Source of the DNA: Candidatus Neomarinimicrobium atlanticum
Lineage (GTDB): Bacteria; Fidelibacterota; Marinisomatia; Marinisomatales; Marinisomataceae
Direction of reading: 5' to 3'
Assembly: GCA_000402815.1 (NCBI GenBank)
Contig: AQSA01000008.1
Span: forward strand, 6,367 to 70,366
DNA: 64,000 nucleotides
The position numbers and the translations under genes were made by a program. Below are positions 44,014 to 53,995 of the stretch, one piece after another. The notes beneath the pieces are model-generated. The model saw only the letters and a program-made list of their open reading frames with translations. It was not told where the DNA came from and did no database searches. Each line of letters begins with the position of its first letter. Positions within the stretch are counted from its first letter, which is position 1.

Positions 44014-46392
44014 TTAATTATCTCTTAATTTAGCATTAAATTTCTTTGTTACCACACTTATAATTTCTGCAATAACTGCATTTACATCGTTATCTTCAAG
44101 TGTTTTTTTAACACTCTGAAATGACAGCTTAAACAACACATTCTTCTTACCATCTTCCTTTTTTGATTTATATATATCTACAGGGAATACATCTTGCATT
44201 ATAGACTGATTTACAGATTTTATTGCGGCACAAACTTTACCTAGATTGGTGTTGCTGTCAAATTTAAAATTAAGGTCTCTATTGACTATAGGATACAATA
44301 CAACATCTTGAACTTTAATGTTGTGGTTAAAATGCTCAATAAATAAAGAAGTATTAATATCGAGTATAGAAACATTTGTTTTATGTGAAATATCTAACTT
44401 ATCTAGAAATAAGTCAGATACAACACCTATAGATCCGACAGTATTCTTTTTTCCATCTACGATGCGATAAAATACATCACAATATGCATGCTTATCCTCT
44501 ATGAATTTAACTTTAGCTTTAGTTAGGGTTGCAAATGCGTTTGATGCAACACCTTTTAATAAGAAAAAGTTATTTTCTATTGAGTCAAAATGAACATTCT
44601 TATCATAAAAATTTCCATGTACAAGACAAGAAAAGTTACTAACCTGTTCTATATCTTTTAATGTATCTCCCTTTTTTTCAAATACGGTTCCATACTCATA
44701 GATTAGAGTATTAGATGAGCCATTTTTAAAATTAAAATCTAAGTTTTCGAATAATCCGTGATGCAGGGTTGTACGAAGAGTATTCATTCTTTCTGACGAT
44801 GGATTCATAACAGATACAGGATTAATACCAAATGATTTTACCTCTTCTAGGTCTTGTAATGAGTTATTGTAGCACTGATTAAACCCTAAGGAAGATAAAT
44901 ATTGTTTTAGCTCGAACAACGGTTGTTCTGCATCATTTGCATATTGCATTTGAGATGAAAAACTATAAGAAGATTGAATATTTTCATAGCCATAACAACG
45001 CAAGACCTCCTCAATTAAATCAGTTTCATGTTTTACGTCATGTCTAAATGATGGAATAATACAATCCCAACCTGCTTTTGTTTTCTTATTTTCAATATGA
45101 AGCCCATCTAGTATAAAGCTAACGGACTTGAAATCAATTTTATGCCCTATATACTTTAATAGTTTGGCCTCTGAAAGGGAAACTTTGTGCAATGTTAAGT
45201 CGATAGTAGATTCATCTGCTACAATAGACTCTAAACTACCTCCTGCAACCTCAGTCATTAGACCTACTATCATATAAAATGCTTCTAAAGTAGCTTCTGG
45301 GTCAGCGCCTCTTTCAAAACGTCTTGATGCTTCAGATAGTAAATTAAGTTTTTTAGAGCCCCTCCTAATAACAACGGGATCAAAATAAGCACTTTCAATT
45401 AATACATCTGTAGTCGAATCAGACACGGCGCTATCTTTACCTCCTATGATACCAGCTAGTGCTATAGTATTTACAGAGTCTGTAATGATAAGATGATCGG
45501 TGTCTAATTTGTAAGTTTCTTCGTCTAATGCATGAAATTTTTCATCTTTCTTTGCCCACTTTACTTCTATTGCAGGTTTTGAAAGCTTTTTTAAATCAAA
45601 AACGTGTGTAGGATGACCAATCTCTAGCAACATGAAGTTTGATATATCAACCAGATTGTTAATACTTTTTTGACCGACAGACTTTAAATAATCTGCTAAC
45701 CATTTTGGAGACGGTCCAACTGTCAGGTTTGTCATTGTACCAGCTATATATCTAGTACATCCACCTTTTTTATCCAAAACAACCTTGACGATATCCTTTC
45801 CTTTAGATGTAGCTTTAACTACTTCCATGGGAGTTTTAATCTTTGATTCAGTCATGGCAGCTATTTCTCTAGCAATTCCACGATGGCTCAATGCAAACGC
45901 TTTATCTGGGGTTATCTCTATATCAATAGCATTATAAGCTTCACCTAGGATTGTATCGATTTTTGCGCCTACCTTACAAGAGTCATCTAAAACCATGATA
46001 CCTTCATGCTCTTCAGATATACCTAGCTCTCTTTCTGAGCAAATCATTCCGAAACTTTCAACACCTCTAATCTTAGCTTTCCCAATCTTAAAATCTCCAG
46101 GCAATACAGCGCCTACTTTTGCAAACACTATCTTTTGATCTTTATCTACATTAGGAGCTCCACAAACAACGTTATATGTTTGCTTTCCATCTGAAACCAT
46201 ACAAACCTTCAACTTATCTGCATCGGGGTGTTTTTCGGCAGATTTTACTTCTCCAACAACAATATGATCTAATGAACTGAAATCTGTTGCTACTTCGGAT
46301 TCAAATCCTCGCATAGTTAATTTGTCTGCAAGTTCAGATGTCGAATAATCAAAATCAACAAAGCGTTTAAGCCATGATAGTGAAACCTTCAT
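44014..46392 (-). CDS. pheT: Phenylalanyl-tRNA synthetase beta subunit
   Basis: 792 aa, standard length. Domains: tRNA-binding OB fold (VVGEVKSAEKHPDADKLKVCMVSDG, about 44-70), B3/B4 editing region, B5 domain (about 400-470), catalytic-like core, and the C-terminal anticodon-binding FDX-ACB domain (VLYPIVNRDLNFKFD on). Works with PheS as a two-alpha two-beta enzyme. The pheT ATG overlaps the last base of the pheS stop by 1 bp, so translation is coupled. Confidence 0.96.
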   Translation of the reverse strand: MKVSLSWLKRFVDFDYSTSELADKLTMRGFESEVATDFSSLDHIVVGEVKSAEKHPDADKLKVCMVSDGKQTYNVVCGAPNVDKDQKIVFAKVGAVLPGDFKIGKAKIRGVESFGMICSERELGISEEHEGIMVLDDSCKVGAKIDTILGEAYNAIDIEITPDKAFALSHRGIAREIAAMTESKIKTPMEVVKATSKGKDIVKVVLDKKGGCTRYIAGTMTNLTVGPSPKWLADYLKSVGQKSINNLVDISNFMLLEIGHPTHVFDLKKLSKPAIEVKWAKKDEKFHALDEETYKLDTDHLIITDSVNTIALAGIIGGKDSAVSDSTTDVLIESAYFDPVVIRRGSKKLNLLSEASRRFERGADPEATLEAFYMIVGLMTEVAGGSLESIVADESTIDLTLHKVSLSEAKLLKYIGHKIDFKSVSFILDGLHIENKKTKAGWDCIIPSFRHDVKHETDLIEEVLRCYGYENIQSSYSFSSQMQYANDAEQPLFELKQYLSSLGFNQCYNNSLQDLEEVKSFGINPVSVMNPSSERMNTLRTTLHHGLFENLDFNFKNGSSNTLIYEYGTVFEKKGDTLKDIEQVSNFSCLVHGNFYDKNVHFDSIENNFFLLKGVASNAFATLTKAKVKFIEDKHAYCDVFYRIVDGKKNTVGSIGVVSDLFLDKLDISHKTNVSILDINTSLFIEHFNHNIKVQDVVLYPIVNRDLNFKFDSNTNLGKVCAAIKSVNQSIMQDVFPVDIYKSKKEDGKKNVLFKLSFQSVKKTLEDNDVNAVIAEIISVVTKKFNAKLRDN

Positions 46393-47381
46393 TAAAATTG
46401 CTCCAAAAATCGTTTATCGTTCTGATAGAAAAGACGAATATCTTTAATTCCATATTTAATCATAGCGATTCGCTCTATACCCATTCCAAAAGCAAATCCT
46501 TGATATTTTTTATTATCATAACCTACATTTGTAAGGACATTTGGATTTACCATACCACATCCTAAAATTTCCATCCACTGATTAAGTTTATCATTCCATA
46601 TGTCTACTTCCGCGCTTGGTTCGGTAAATGGAAAGTAACTTGGTCTAAAACGCATCTTAGTACCCTCACCAAACATTTCTTTTACAAAATACTCTAATGT
46701 TCCTTTCATTTCAGCGAATGAAGAAGTTTCATTAATTACCAACCCCTCTACCTGATTGAATAAGCAAAAACTCTTATAACTTACTGCTTCGTTTCTAAAT
46801 ACTCTACCACAGCAAATATGACGTAGTGGTGGATCTTGATTTTCCATCAAGTGAATTTGAACATTTGAAGTGTGAGTTCTTAAAACTGTATTAGGGTCAA
46901 CAAAGAATGTATCCTGCATGTCTCTAGCAGGGTGATGCTTCGGTACGTTTAATGCTTCAAAATTATGATAATCATCATCAATTTCAGGTCCATAGGCTAC
47001 CGAAAAACCAATAGATTGAAATATTGCCTTTATTTCACTAGTAACTTGTTCCAATGGATGCAAGCTACCCTCGGGTAGGTTATACCCGGGTAGTGAAAAA
47101 TCTTCTGAACTATCATTTGATTTATGACTATTAGGATTTATTTCTTTTAATTTTTTATCAAATGCACTTGTAAGGTCGGTCTTTAATATGTTAAGCGTTT
47201 TTCCGTATTTAGGTTTTTCAGAACCGGGAAGTTTTGTGAACTCTTCAAATAAGGTAGTAAGCTTACCCTTTCTTCCAAGATAAGTAATACGGATATTTTC
47301 GAGGTCAGTAGATGTGTTGCAGTTGGATAATTCTGATTGGAAAGATGCCTTAATTTCTTTGATAGTGTTATCTAATGACAT
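46392..47381 (-). CDS. pheS: Phenylalanyl-tRNA synthetase alpha subunit
   Basis: 329 aa class II catalytic subunit. Motif 2 region: MQDTFFVDPNTVLRTHTSNVQIHLM and RHICCGRVFRNEAVSYKSFCLFNQVEGLVI; motif 3: FAFGMGIERIAMIKYGI. An N-terminal coiled coil binds tRNA. The gene lies between rplT and pheT as in the classical thrS-infC-rpmI-rplT-pheST operon. Confidence 0.97.
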   Translation of the reverse strand: MSLDNTIKEIKASFQSELSNCNTSTDLENIRITYLGRKGKLTTLFEEFTKLPGSEKPKYGKTLNILKTDLTSAFDKKLKEINPNSHKSNDSSEDFSLPGYNLPEGSLHPLEQVTSEIKAIFQSIGFSVAYGPEIDDDYHNFEALNVPKHHPARDMQDTFFVDPNTVLRTHTSNVQIHLMENQDPPLRHICCGRVFRNEAVSYKSFCLFNQVEGLVINETSSFAEMKGTLEYFVKEMFGEGTKMRFRPSYFPFTEPSAEVDIWNDKLNQWMEILGCGMVNPNVLTNVGYDNKKYQGFAFGMGIERIAMIKYGIKDIRLFYQNDKRFLEQF

Positions 47382-47391
47382 CTTTAATTTT

Positions 47392-47742
47392 TTATTTTTT
47401 CTTTAAATATTTTACAAGGTCTTCAAACACAGATGGATTATTAACTGCTAAATGAGCTAAAACCTTTCTGTCTAAATCGACACCCTTCTCCTTCAATAAA
47501 TGTACAAAATTTGAATATGATAAACCATTTAATCTTGATGCGGCATTAATACGTACTATCCATAGACGTCTAAATTGACGTTTTTTCTGCCTTCTATCTC
47601 TGTAAGCATATAAACCAGCTTTTACCACTGCATCTTTTGCAGCTTTATAATTACGGCTTCTTGCTCCGAAATATCCTTTCGCTAACTTAACAGTCTTGCG
47701 ATGTCTTCTATGTCTTGGTACTGAACTATTGGACCTTGGCAT
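47392..47742 (-). CDS. rplT: 50S ribosomal protein L20
   Basis: 116 aa, with the basic N-terminal extension ([35 protein letters not shown]) and globular part ([35 protein letters not shown]). L20 is an early 23S rRNA binder, and in many bacteria represses this same operon by binding its own mRNA. The gene is 3 bp after rpmI. Confidence 0.97.
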   Translation of the reverse strand: MPRSNSSVPRHRRHRKTVKLAKGYFGARSRNYKAAKDAVVKAGLYAYRDRRQKKRQFRRLWIVRINAASRLNGLSYSNFVHLLKEKGVDLDRKVLAHLAVNNPSVFEDLVKYLKKK

Positions 47743-47745
47743 AAC

Positions 47746-47943
47746 TTATACTTTCCCCATCATTTTTTTCATGCGCTTCTCAAAAGAAGGTGCTACTACT
47801 GTGGCTTTTTTAGCTGAACGCTTCTGATCTCTATCTCTACGTATTAACATATGTGAATGACCAGCCTTGTTACGTTTCAGTTTACCTGAGGCAGTAACCT
47901 TAAATCTTTTTGACACACTTTTTCTTGTTTTCATCTTTGGCAT
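47746..47943 (-). CDS. rpmI: 50S ribosomal protein L35
   Basis: 65 aa, normal for L35: MPKMKTRKSVSKRFKVTASGKLKRNKAGHSHMLIRRD, with very high Lys/Arg content. It is 8 bp after infC and 3 bp before rplT. Confidence 0.97.
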   Translation of the reverse strand: MPKMKTRKSVSKRFKVTASGKLKRNKAGHSHMLIRRDRDQKRSAKKATVVAPSFEKRMKKMMGKV

Positions 47944-47951
47944 AATATTTC

Positions 47952-48461
47952 CTATTTCGGGGCTAATATTATAGATTTCTTTCGTCCCATCAAAGGAGAA
48001 TCTTTTTCCATTTGTGCATGCTCACTTAATGACGACAAAACACGCGTTAATAAATCTTGGCCTAAATCTTGACGCGACATTTCTCTTCCTCTATACATTA
48101 AAGTAATTTTTAATTTATAACCAGCTTCTAAAAACTTTTTACCCATCTTTAATTTATTTTCTAAATCATGATCTCCAATGTTTGGTCTCATTCTCAGTTC
48201 TTTAACTTTTATAACTTGGTGGTTTTTTCTACTCTGTTGAGCCTTTTTCTTTTCTTCGTATTTAAATTTGCCGAAGTCCATAATTTTACATACTGGCGGC
48301 TTTGCATTTGGTGATATCTCAACTAAATCAAGACCTACATCTTCCGCTCTATTTAAGGCCTCTGGAACTGTTAGTACACCTATTTGTTCTTTATCATGCC
48401 CTATAAGTCTTACTTTATCTGCATAAATTCGGTTATTTACTCTTATTCTTTGTTTTTTAAT
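47952..48461 (-). CDS. infC: Translation initiation factor IF-3, probable AUU start
   Basis: About 169 aa if started at the ATT at 48461. The family parts are intact: IYADKVRLIGHDKEQIGVLTVPEALNRAEDVGLDLVEISPNAKPPVCKIMDFGKFKYE and the C-terminal domain with MRPNIGDHDLENK. An upstream in-frame ATG at 48479 would put the AGGAG motif inside the coding sequence. AGGAG is spaced 8 bases from ATT AAA AAA, and ATT overlaps the thrS TAA stop. E. coli infC also uses AUU, which IF-3 discriminates against to control its own synthesis. If the ATG is used, the protein is 175 aa. Confidence 0.93.
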   Translation of the reverse strand: MKKQRIRVNNRIYADKVRLIGHDKEQIGVLTVPEALNRAEDVGLDLVEISPNAKPPVCKIMDFGKFKYEEKKKAQQSRKNHQVIKVKELRMRPNIGDHDLENKLKMGKKFLEAGYKLKITLMYRGREMSRQDLGQDLLTRVLSSLSEHAQMEKDSPLMGRKKSIILAPK

Positions 48462-50397
48462 TCGGAACTCTCCTGTCATTTATTTCATCTAAAATTTCTG
48501 CAGAGAAATCTTTCAATGAAATAGTTTGTTGTTGTTTAATAAATCTTCTTCTTATGGTAAGAGTACTGTTTTCTACTTCTTTTTCTCCAACAATTACCAT
48601 GATATTTACTTTTTGCATCTCTGCATCTCTAATTTTTGAACCAATTTTTTCTGAGCGACTATCAACATCAGCTCTAACTCCGCTTGTTTTTAATGACTCA
48701 CATACGGTATGTGCATAGTCATTGTACTTATCAGATACGGGAAGGATAGTTACTTGTCTAGGCGCAATCCATAATGGAAAATTTCCACCAAAATGCTCGA
48801 TAAGGAATCCAATAAATCTTTCATGCGTTCCTAGTGGAGCTCTATGTATACATAATGGAGTTTTTGACTTACCGTCTAAATCTTTATATGTAAGCTTAAA
48901 ACGCTCAGGAACCGCAAAATCTACTTGATTAGTGGCTAGACTGAACTCTTTACCTATTGCACTCCAAACTTGAACATCAATCTTTGGACCATAAAATGCG
49001 GCATCGCCTACAGATTCAGTAAACTTTAATCCAGCATCCTTCAAAGCATCTCTTACATCGTCCTCTGTCTTTTTCCAAAGTTTTGGATTATTAATGTACT
49101 TTTTTCCTAAATCTTTAGGGTCGTGTAGACTTAATCTCATTTCATATTTTTCTATACCAAATATTTTAAAATATTCCATATACAAGTTGCACACCGCAAT
49201 GAACTCTTCTTTAAATTGATCTTCAGTACAATAGATGTGAGCGTCATTCATTTGCATACTTCTCACACGCATTAAACCAAATAACTCCCCCGATTTTTCA
49301 TATCGATAACAAGTTCCATACTCTGAAAGACGATATGGTAAATCACGATAACTTTTAGGACTATTTGCATATATTTTATGATGATGAGGACAGTTCATTG
49401 GTTTCATATAGTAATCCGTACCATCTACATCCATAGCTGGATACATGCTTGACATATAATGATCTAAGTGTCCAGATTTTTCATATAGAGTTCCTTTAGT
49501 AAGATGTGGCGTTCTAACTCTTTTGTAACCACCTAAATCTTCTTTTTCTTTTGCAAGAGCTTCTAATTGATCAATGATAACTGCACCATTTGGGGTCCAT
49601 AAAGGCAAGCCAGGACCTACTTCTTCATCATGAAAATATAAATCTAATTCTTTTCCAATTTTACGATGGTCTCTTTTCTTTTGTTCTTCTAGCATAAGTA
49701 AGTATTTTTTTAAATCTTTTGCGCTAGTAAAAGATGTGCCATATACGCGCTGTAATGTTTGATTATTTTCATCCCCTCTCCAGTAAGCCGCAGAAGATGA
49801 CAATAGTTTAAAATGCTGCATCATGCCAGTAGATTGGACATGAGGACCTCTGCATAAATCAGTGAAATCTCCCTGAGAATACACTTTCAAAATTTCAGAA
49901 TCATCTAGGTCATTAATAATTTCTATTTTATAATGTTCTCCAATATTCTTAAAAAAACTTAATGCTTCTTCTCTAGTCTTTTCTTCGTGAATAATATCAA
50001 TGTTTTCATTAGATATTTTTAACATCTCTTCTTCAATCTTTAGTAAGTCTTCTTCGGTGAAAGGAGTTTCTACGTAAAAATCATAGTAGAATCTATTTTC
50101 TAAAAAAGGTCCAATAGTTACCTTTGTTTTAGGATAGAGTCTTTTCACTGCTTGAGCCATTAAGTGAGCGGTACTGTGTAACAATACATTGTGTCCATCC
50201 TTGCTTTTACCATCAAGAAATTGAACTGTACAGTCACTGTTTAATTGTACGCTTAAGTCCGTAAGAACTTTATCTACTTTGCAGATTATTGTTTCTTTTG
50301 ATACGCCTTTAGCAGAAGAAAGTATTTGTAGCGGTGTTGTTCCGCTTGGATAAGTTTCTGTACCTAGACCAACAATGTTAATAGAGATATTTGTCAC
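48457..50397 (-). CDS. thrS: Threonyl-tRNA synthetase
   Basis: 646 aa, full-length bacterial ThrRS. It has an N-terminal TGS domain (about 1-60), an editing domain (HSTAHLMAQAVKRLYP and the zinc-type motif DLCRGPHVQSTG), the class II catalytic core (MNCPHHHKIYANSP, RLSEYGTCYRYEKSGELFGLMRVRSMQMNDAHIYC) and the anticodon-binding domain (WIAPRQVTILPVSD). The start overlaps the upstream 223-aa gene by 4 bp, and infC begins at its stop. Confidence 0.97.
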   Translation of the reverse strand: MTNISINIVGLGTETYPSGTTPLQILSSAKGVSKETIICKVDKVLTDLSVQLNSDCTVQFLDGKSKDGHNVLLHSTAHLMAQAVKRLYPKTKVTIGPFLENRFYYDFYVETPFTEEDLLKIEEEMLKISNENIDIIHEEKTREEALSFFKNIGEHYKIEIINDLDDSEILKVYSQGDFTDLCRGPHVQSTGMMQHFKLLSSSAAYWRGDENNQTLQRVYGTSFTSAKDLKKYLLMLEEQKKRDHRKIGKELDLYFHDEEVGPGLPLWTPNGAVIIDQLEALAKEKEDLGGYKRVRTPHLTKGTLYEKSGHLDHYMSSMYPAMDVDGTDYYMKPMNCPHHHKIYANSPKSYRDLPYRLSEYGTCYRYEKSGELFGLMRVRSMQMNDAHIYCTEDQFKEEFIAVCNLYMEYFKIFGIEKYEMRLSLHDPKDLGKKYINNPKLWKKTEDDVRDALKDAGLKFTESVGDAAFYGPKIDVQVWSAIGKEFSLATNQVDFAVPERFKLTYKDLDGKSKTPLCIHRAPLGTHERFIGFLIEHFGGNFPLWIAPRQVTILPVSDKYNDYAHTVCESLKTSGVRADVDSRSEKIGSKIRDAEMQKVNIMVIVGEKEVENSTLTIRRRFIKQQQTISLKDFSAEILDEINDRRVPN

Positions 50398-51065
50398 TGA
50401 ATATTGCTATCTATCATGAACACTGCCATTGAAAATAAACCAATCATACTAAATACGCCCATACGATGACGTCTAACTAATAATTTTTCATCTTCCGTCA
50501 AATCTTCTCCATTTAAATCTGAAGCAAGATTTTGTTCCTGTTTTGAATCATAATATTGTGCATAAAACTGATCTAACCAATTCATTCCTTGCTCACAATC
50601 TAAATCATCGCTTGAGCAATGCGTTAAAAATATAGATGAGTCAGTCCCTGGTATTGGACGGACCAATTTTGTTGCGAGTTCCATTCTTGATAATTCATCC
50701 TGAAGCAATTCAAACTCTTCAACATCTCTATAATCAAAATCAAAATTTTGAAGGTCTATTGTTATTGCCTGATACTCAGCTTGAGAATATAAACTTATTA
50801 CGTAGCGTTGATTGTCTGTAGGTAAAGCGATTTGTGCTGGAAAAATTCTTTCTGAAGATGCCCAAGGTAAATTCCATACATATACATCTGCAACGGCTAT
50901 ATTAGAATAAATGTTCACTAAGGATTCAGATTTAAGCATAGCCCTACTTCTCTCTGAATAATTATCACTACCAGGAGTGTGAGAGTCTGGCTCAATTTCA
51001 ACATTTTGACCAATAAGTAGCTGCATGCCAAGAAATATGGTAAAAAAAGTTTTCAATGTTTTCAT
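50394..51065 (-). CDS. Exported protein of unknown function (223 aa)
   Basis: A signal peptide (LKTFFTIFLGMQLLIGQ) precedes an acidic mature part. It contains two Cys pairs (HCSSDDLDCEQG) and a probable C-terminal membrane helix (GVFSMIGLFSMAVFMID), giving a protein held in the inner membrane. No family recognised. The gene overlaps thrS by 4 bp, so its translation is coupled to an essential operon. Confidence 0.75.
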   Translation of the reverse strand: MKTLKTFFTIFLGMQLLIGQNVEIEPDSHTPGSDNYSERSRAMLKSESLVNIYSNIAVADVYVWNLPWASSERIFPAQIALPTDNQRYVISLYSQAEYQAITIDLQNFDFDYRDVEEFELLQDELSRMELATKLVRPIPGTDSSIFLTHCSSDDLDCEQGMNWLDQFYAQYYDSKQEQNLASDLNGEDLTEDEKLLVRRHRMGVFSMIGLFSMAVFMIDSNIQ

Positions 51066-51123
51066 CGAAGAAAATTTAATATAGAATAGTTCAAAAAGGT
51101 ATGATTTATTATAGTATACTTTA

Positions 51124-51594
51124 TCACCTAAAGGACATTACTTCTTGTTCGTAAGCAAAGCAACTTAACCAGATATCAAAATACTCTTCAGCTCTCGATC
51201 TTCCATATTCTGCTATAAGGATATCTAAAATGTCATAATTCTTATCTTGAAGGTATGGATTAGCTACATAAACGAAAGTATATGTACCATCTTCATTCTC
51301 TCCTTCTGGTGTTAAAAATTGCAAACTATTATATACATCTATATCGTTTCGTTTAAAGGCTGGAAAAATAATTGTTTTGTTCATCATTTCGAATTGACCC
51401 ATCTTTGCGGGCAAGATATGATTAATAGCCATCATCGTTGAGGCATCCGATGCATATATGCTCATATCAGATTTACTGACTTTATCAGGCTTATTATTAA
51501 TACGCTCCGATAGCTTCTCTCCAACTGAAAGGGATACACAGCCATTCATAAATAATAATGCTGCTGCTAGTATAATTCTATTTACTTTTATCAT
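51124..51594 (-). CDS. Lipoprotein of unknown function (156 aa)
   Basis: I start at the ATG at 51594 (MIKVNRIILAAALLFMNGCVSLS), giving a lipobox with Cys at about residue 19. The upstream in-frame start at 51624 would overlap the tiny lipoprotein frame. The mature part is alpha/beta with no recognised motif. The sequence around the lipobox (NGCVSLS) is repeated almost exactly in the short gene just upstream. Confidence 0.75.
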   Translation of the reverse strand: MIKVNRIILAAALLFMNGCVSLSVGEKLSERINNKPDKVSKSDMSIYASDASTMMAINHILPAKMGQFEMMNKTIIFPAFKRNDIDVYNSLQFLTPEGENEDGTYTFVYVANPYLQDKNYDILDILIAEYGRSRAEEYFDIWLSCFAYEQEVMSFR

Positions 51595-51595
51595 C

Positions 51596-51664
51596 CTAAA
51601 ATAATGAAAGGGATACACACCCATTAATAACTAGTGAAAGTAATATTAAAATAATCTTCTTCAT
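51596..51664 (-). CDS. Micro-lipoprotein (22 aa)
   Basis: A 22-codon frame (MKKIILILLSLV, then INGCVSLSLF) with an ideal AGGAG ribosome-binding site that overlaps the stop of the DUF5916 gene. It is essentially a lipoprotein signal with lipobox VINGC and only a six-residue mature part. Its stop lies one base before the ATG of the 156-aa lipoprotein, so the two should be translationally coupled. The DNA coding NGCVSLS is 20/21 identical in both genes, so it may be a partial tandem duplication or an entericidin-like peptide. Confidence 0.6.
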   Translation of the reverse strand: MKKIILILLSLVINGCVSLSLF

Positions 51665-51674
51665 GTTTAATCTC

Positions 51675-53900
51675 CTAAAATAAGTATTGAAATTTAATAA
51701 ATAATTGTCTTTTGCTTTCAGTTAAACTTGAAAACATACTATCTTCCGTTTCTAACAAATCATTGACTCCAAAATATAGGGCACTAAAAGCATTTGGCTG
51801 ATAGGTTATCATTGGCTCAATAAACCAAGAATTAGAAAAGTCATTGTATTGAATTTTTGTTCTCATAGTTAACTTTGAATTAAATGAATTATTTATACCA
51901 GCTCTTAGTAAAATTCCATCATAATTGTCCTCAGCCTTTTCATATGAAATACCGATACTAAAATTAGATTTATCTGATATTTTGTATTCAACATAACTTT
52001 TAACCTGATAAAAATTTGAATTTTTAGGTAAATCTATATTTCTAATAATAATTTCCCTGGATTGCAATTCACTATAGTGCATAAGCTTTGCATTGATTTG
52101 GTTTCGATAACCAACCTCAAACTCATAAAGATTATCAAATTGATATCCTCTAAAATTTTCTTTTTCAAACTCTGCGCTAACTTTAAAAGAATCTCCATTT
52201 CTTAAATCTGAACCAGTTGCGAATGATAATTCTTGTTTTTTAATAAGCCCTGAGTAATTCGTTTTATAAATAGCTGAAATGTCATAATCTGTTTTAAGTA
52301 AAATGGGATTAGTGTCATAATAAACGGTTTTTCCACGACTAGCTTTTAACCATTTAGTAGCATTGTTTGTTTCAAAACCATTACTTGTTCTAAAGCCTGG
52401 AGAGCGCAACCTGAGAACAACCCCAAAATTATCAGTTCTTGTTCTTTTATTAACACTTAAGCCAAGTGCATTCCCAGTAACTTTTTCTCCATCAAAATTC
52501 TTAGTATATCTTCCACTGTCAAATGTCATATCACTATCATCTGTAGTAGGCTCATATGTATATTCAAAATTATCAGATTCATTATGAATTGATGCTGTTG
52601 CATGTAAAGTTATATGGTAATTATTTCCAGGATGATAATGAACGTCTAAACCTCCTGTTGTCATATCTCCAGCATCATCAAAAACTCTATTGGTCAAAAT
52701 AGCACCTATCGATCCGCCATTACCACCAATCATTCTTTTGGCTCGAATAATATTCGAAGTACTTTTTCCCATTGATACTACTGTGCTAGTTTCTTCAAAA
52801 GGCACTAATAGCAAGGATGATTCATCGCGAGCACTAATAACGCCGTATGACGTTTTGCCAATTTTTCCAGTGTATTTTGCTGCAATAGATGGATCATTAA
52901 TGGTTCTTGAATAAAATAGGTTTATAAAACCTCGTTGTGGTGAAAATTTAAATAGCTCTGCACCTTGACTGAAGAAAGGTCTTTTTTCATCAAAATACAG
53001 TGCGTTAACCGAATTGACATCATTTTTTATATCATCTGACTCTATTTGACTAAAATCAGGATTTAATGCAATTTCAAGTAAATCGACAGAAGAAATAGGA
53101 TACTTCATAAATAATGATACTTCATCAGATGAAGATGAGGTATTAGTTGTAAAATCATCAGAAACTCCCGCAACAACAGATGGAATGTATTCAATATCTC
53201 CTCTAGCTTGTTTTGGTGGTTCTATATTTTCAAGAAAGCCTAATTGACAGGTCTGACATGCTATGCCACCCAATCTAGAAGTCCAGTATACATACCTTGT
53301 TAATTCATCAGATAATGTAAAACCTCTTCCAAAATCAATTCTCCAGGTCTGGACATCAGCTACAGAATACCTTAAGCTAGAAAATGGAATAACCATTTCA
53401 ACCTCATACCTATTATCAAAAATTTGAACCTTAGTATCGTAAACAAGGTCTAATGATTGATCAAATCCATAAGTTGCTCTACCATCTATTTGAGCTCCGC
53501 CAGCGCTAACACCAATACCGTAAGTCAATGATTCATCGTCAAAGGCATCTATATTAATCCAAACTCTATCATCTTTATCATCAAGATTATCTCTTTTAGT
53601 AATACTGTAGCGCAACTCATCTTTGTCGACAAAAGCTTTAAATGATATATAGAGATTGGTATTATCATACATCAATCTAGCTTCGGTTTTTAATAAAGCT
53701 TCTTCGCCTTGAAATGTGCCTGAGCCAATAAAATTAGTTGCTACCTGAGCATTGCTCCACTCCATCAAATCAACTTTTCCATCAAAAGTAATAGATGAAC
53801 TCATCTTAAAGGGTTTATATACCGGTCTTTCGGAAAGATCTTTAAAAGATTGACTAAATAAAGTTGTCAGTAAGAAGCAAATAATAAATTGTTTTTTCAT
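51675..53900 (-). CDS. DUF5916 outer-membrane protein with CBM9-like domain (741 aa)
   Basis: Signal peptide (KKQFIICFLLTTLFSQ), then a CBM9-like beta sandwich of about 190 residues (ITFDGKVDLMEWSNAQVATNF...DNTNLYISFKAFVD...RVWINIDAFDDES). The rest is DUF5916: QTWRIDFGRGFTLSDELTRYVYWTSRLGG, CQTCQLGFLENIEPP, KRPFFSQGAELF and a long run of antiparallel strands ending in FIKFQYLF with a terminal Phe. This layout is typical of outer-membrane barrel proteins of FCB bacteria; the substrate is unknown. Confidence 0.9.
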   Translation of the reverse strand: MKKQFIICFLLTTLFSQSFKDLSERPVYKPFKMSSSITFDGKVDLMEWSNAQVATNFIGSGTFQGEEALLKTEARLMYDNTNLYISFKAFVDKDELRYSITKRDNLDDKDDRVWINIDAFDDESLTYGIGVSAGGAQIDGRATYGFDQSLDLVYDTKVQIFDNRYEVEMVIPFSSLRYSVADVQTWRIDFGRGFTLSDELTRYVYWTSRLGGIACQTCQLGFLENIEPPKQARGDIEYIPSVVAGVSDDFTTNTSSSSDEVSLFMKYPISSVDLLEIALNPDFSQIESDDIKNDVNSVNALYFDEKRPFFSQGAELFKFSPQRGFINLFYSRTINDPSIAAKYTGKIGKTSYGVISARDESSLLLVPFEETSTVVSMGKSTSNIIRAKRMIGGNGGSIGAILTNRVFDDAGDMTTGGLDVHYHPGNNYHITLHATASIHNESDNFEYTYEPTTDDSDMTFDSGRYTKNFDGEKVTGNALGLSVNKRTRTDNFGVVLRLRSPGFRTSNGFETNNATKWLKASRGKTVYYDTNPILLKTDYDISAIYKTNYSGLIKKQELSFATGSDLRNGDSFKVSAEFEKENFRGYQFDNLYEFEVGYRNQINAKLMHYSELQSREIIIRNIDLPKNSNFYQVKSYVEYKISDKSNFSIGISYEKAEDNYDGILLRAGINNSFNSKLTMRTKIQYNDFSNSWFIEPMITYQPNAFSALYFGVNDLLETEDSMFSSLTESKRQLFIKFQYLF

Positions 53901-53995
53901 AATAATGCCTACAATAATAGTGAAAATATTACTAATACAGAACTACTATTTAGACATTTATTTTAGATAAAAGTTGCATAGAAATAGATACAACT

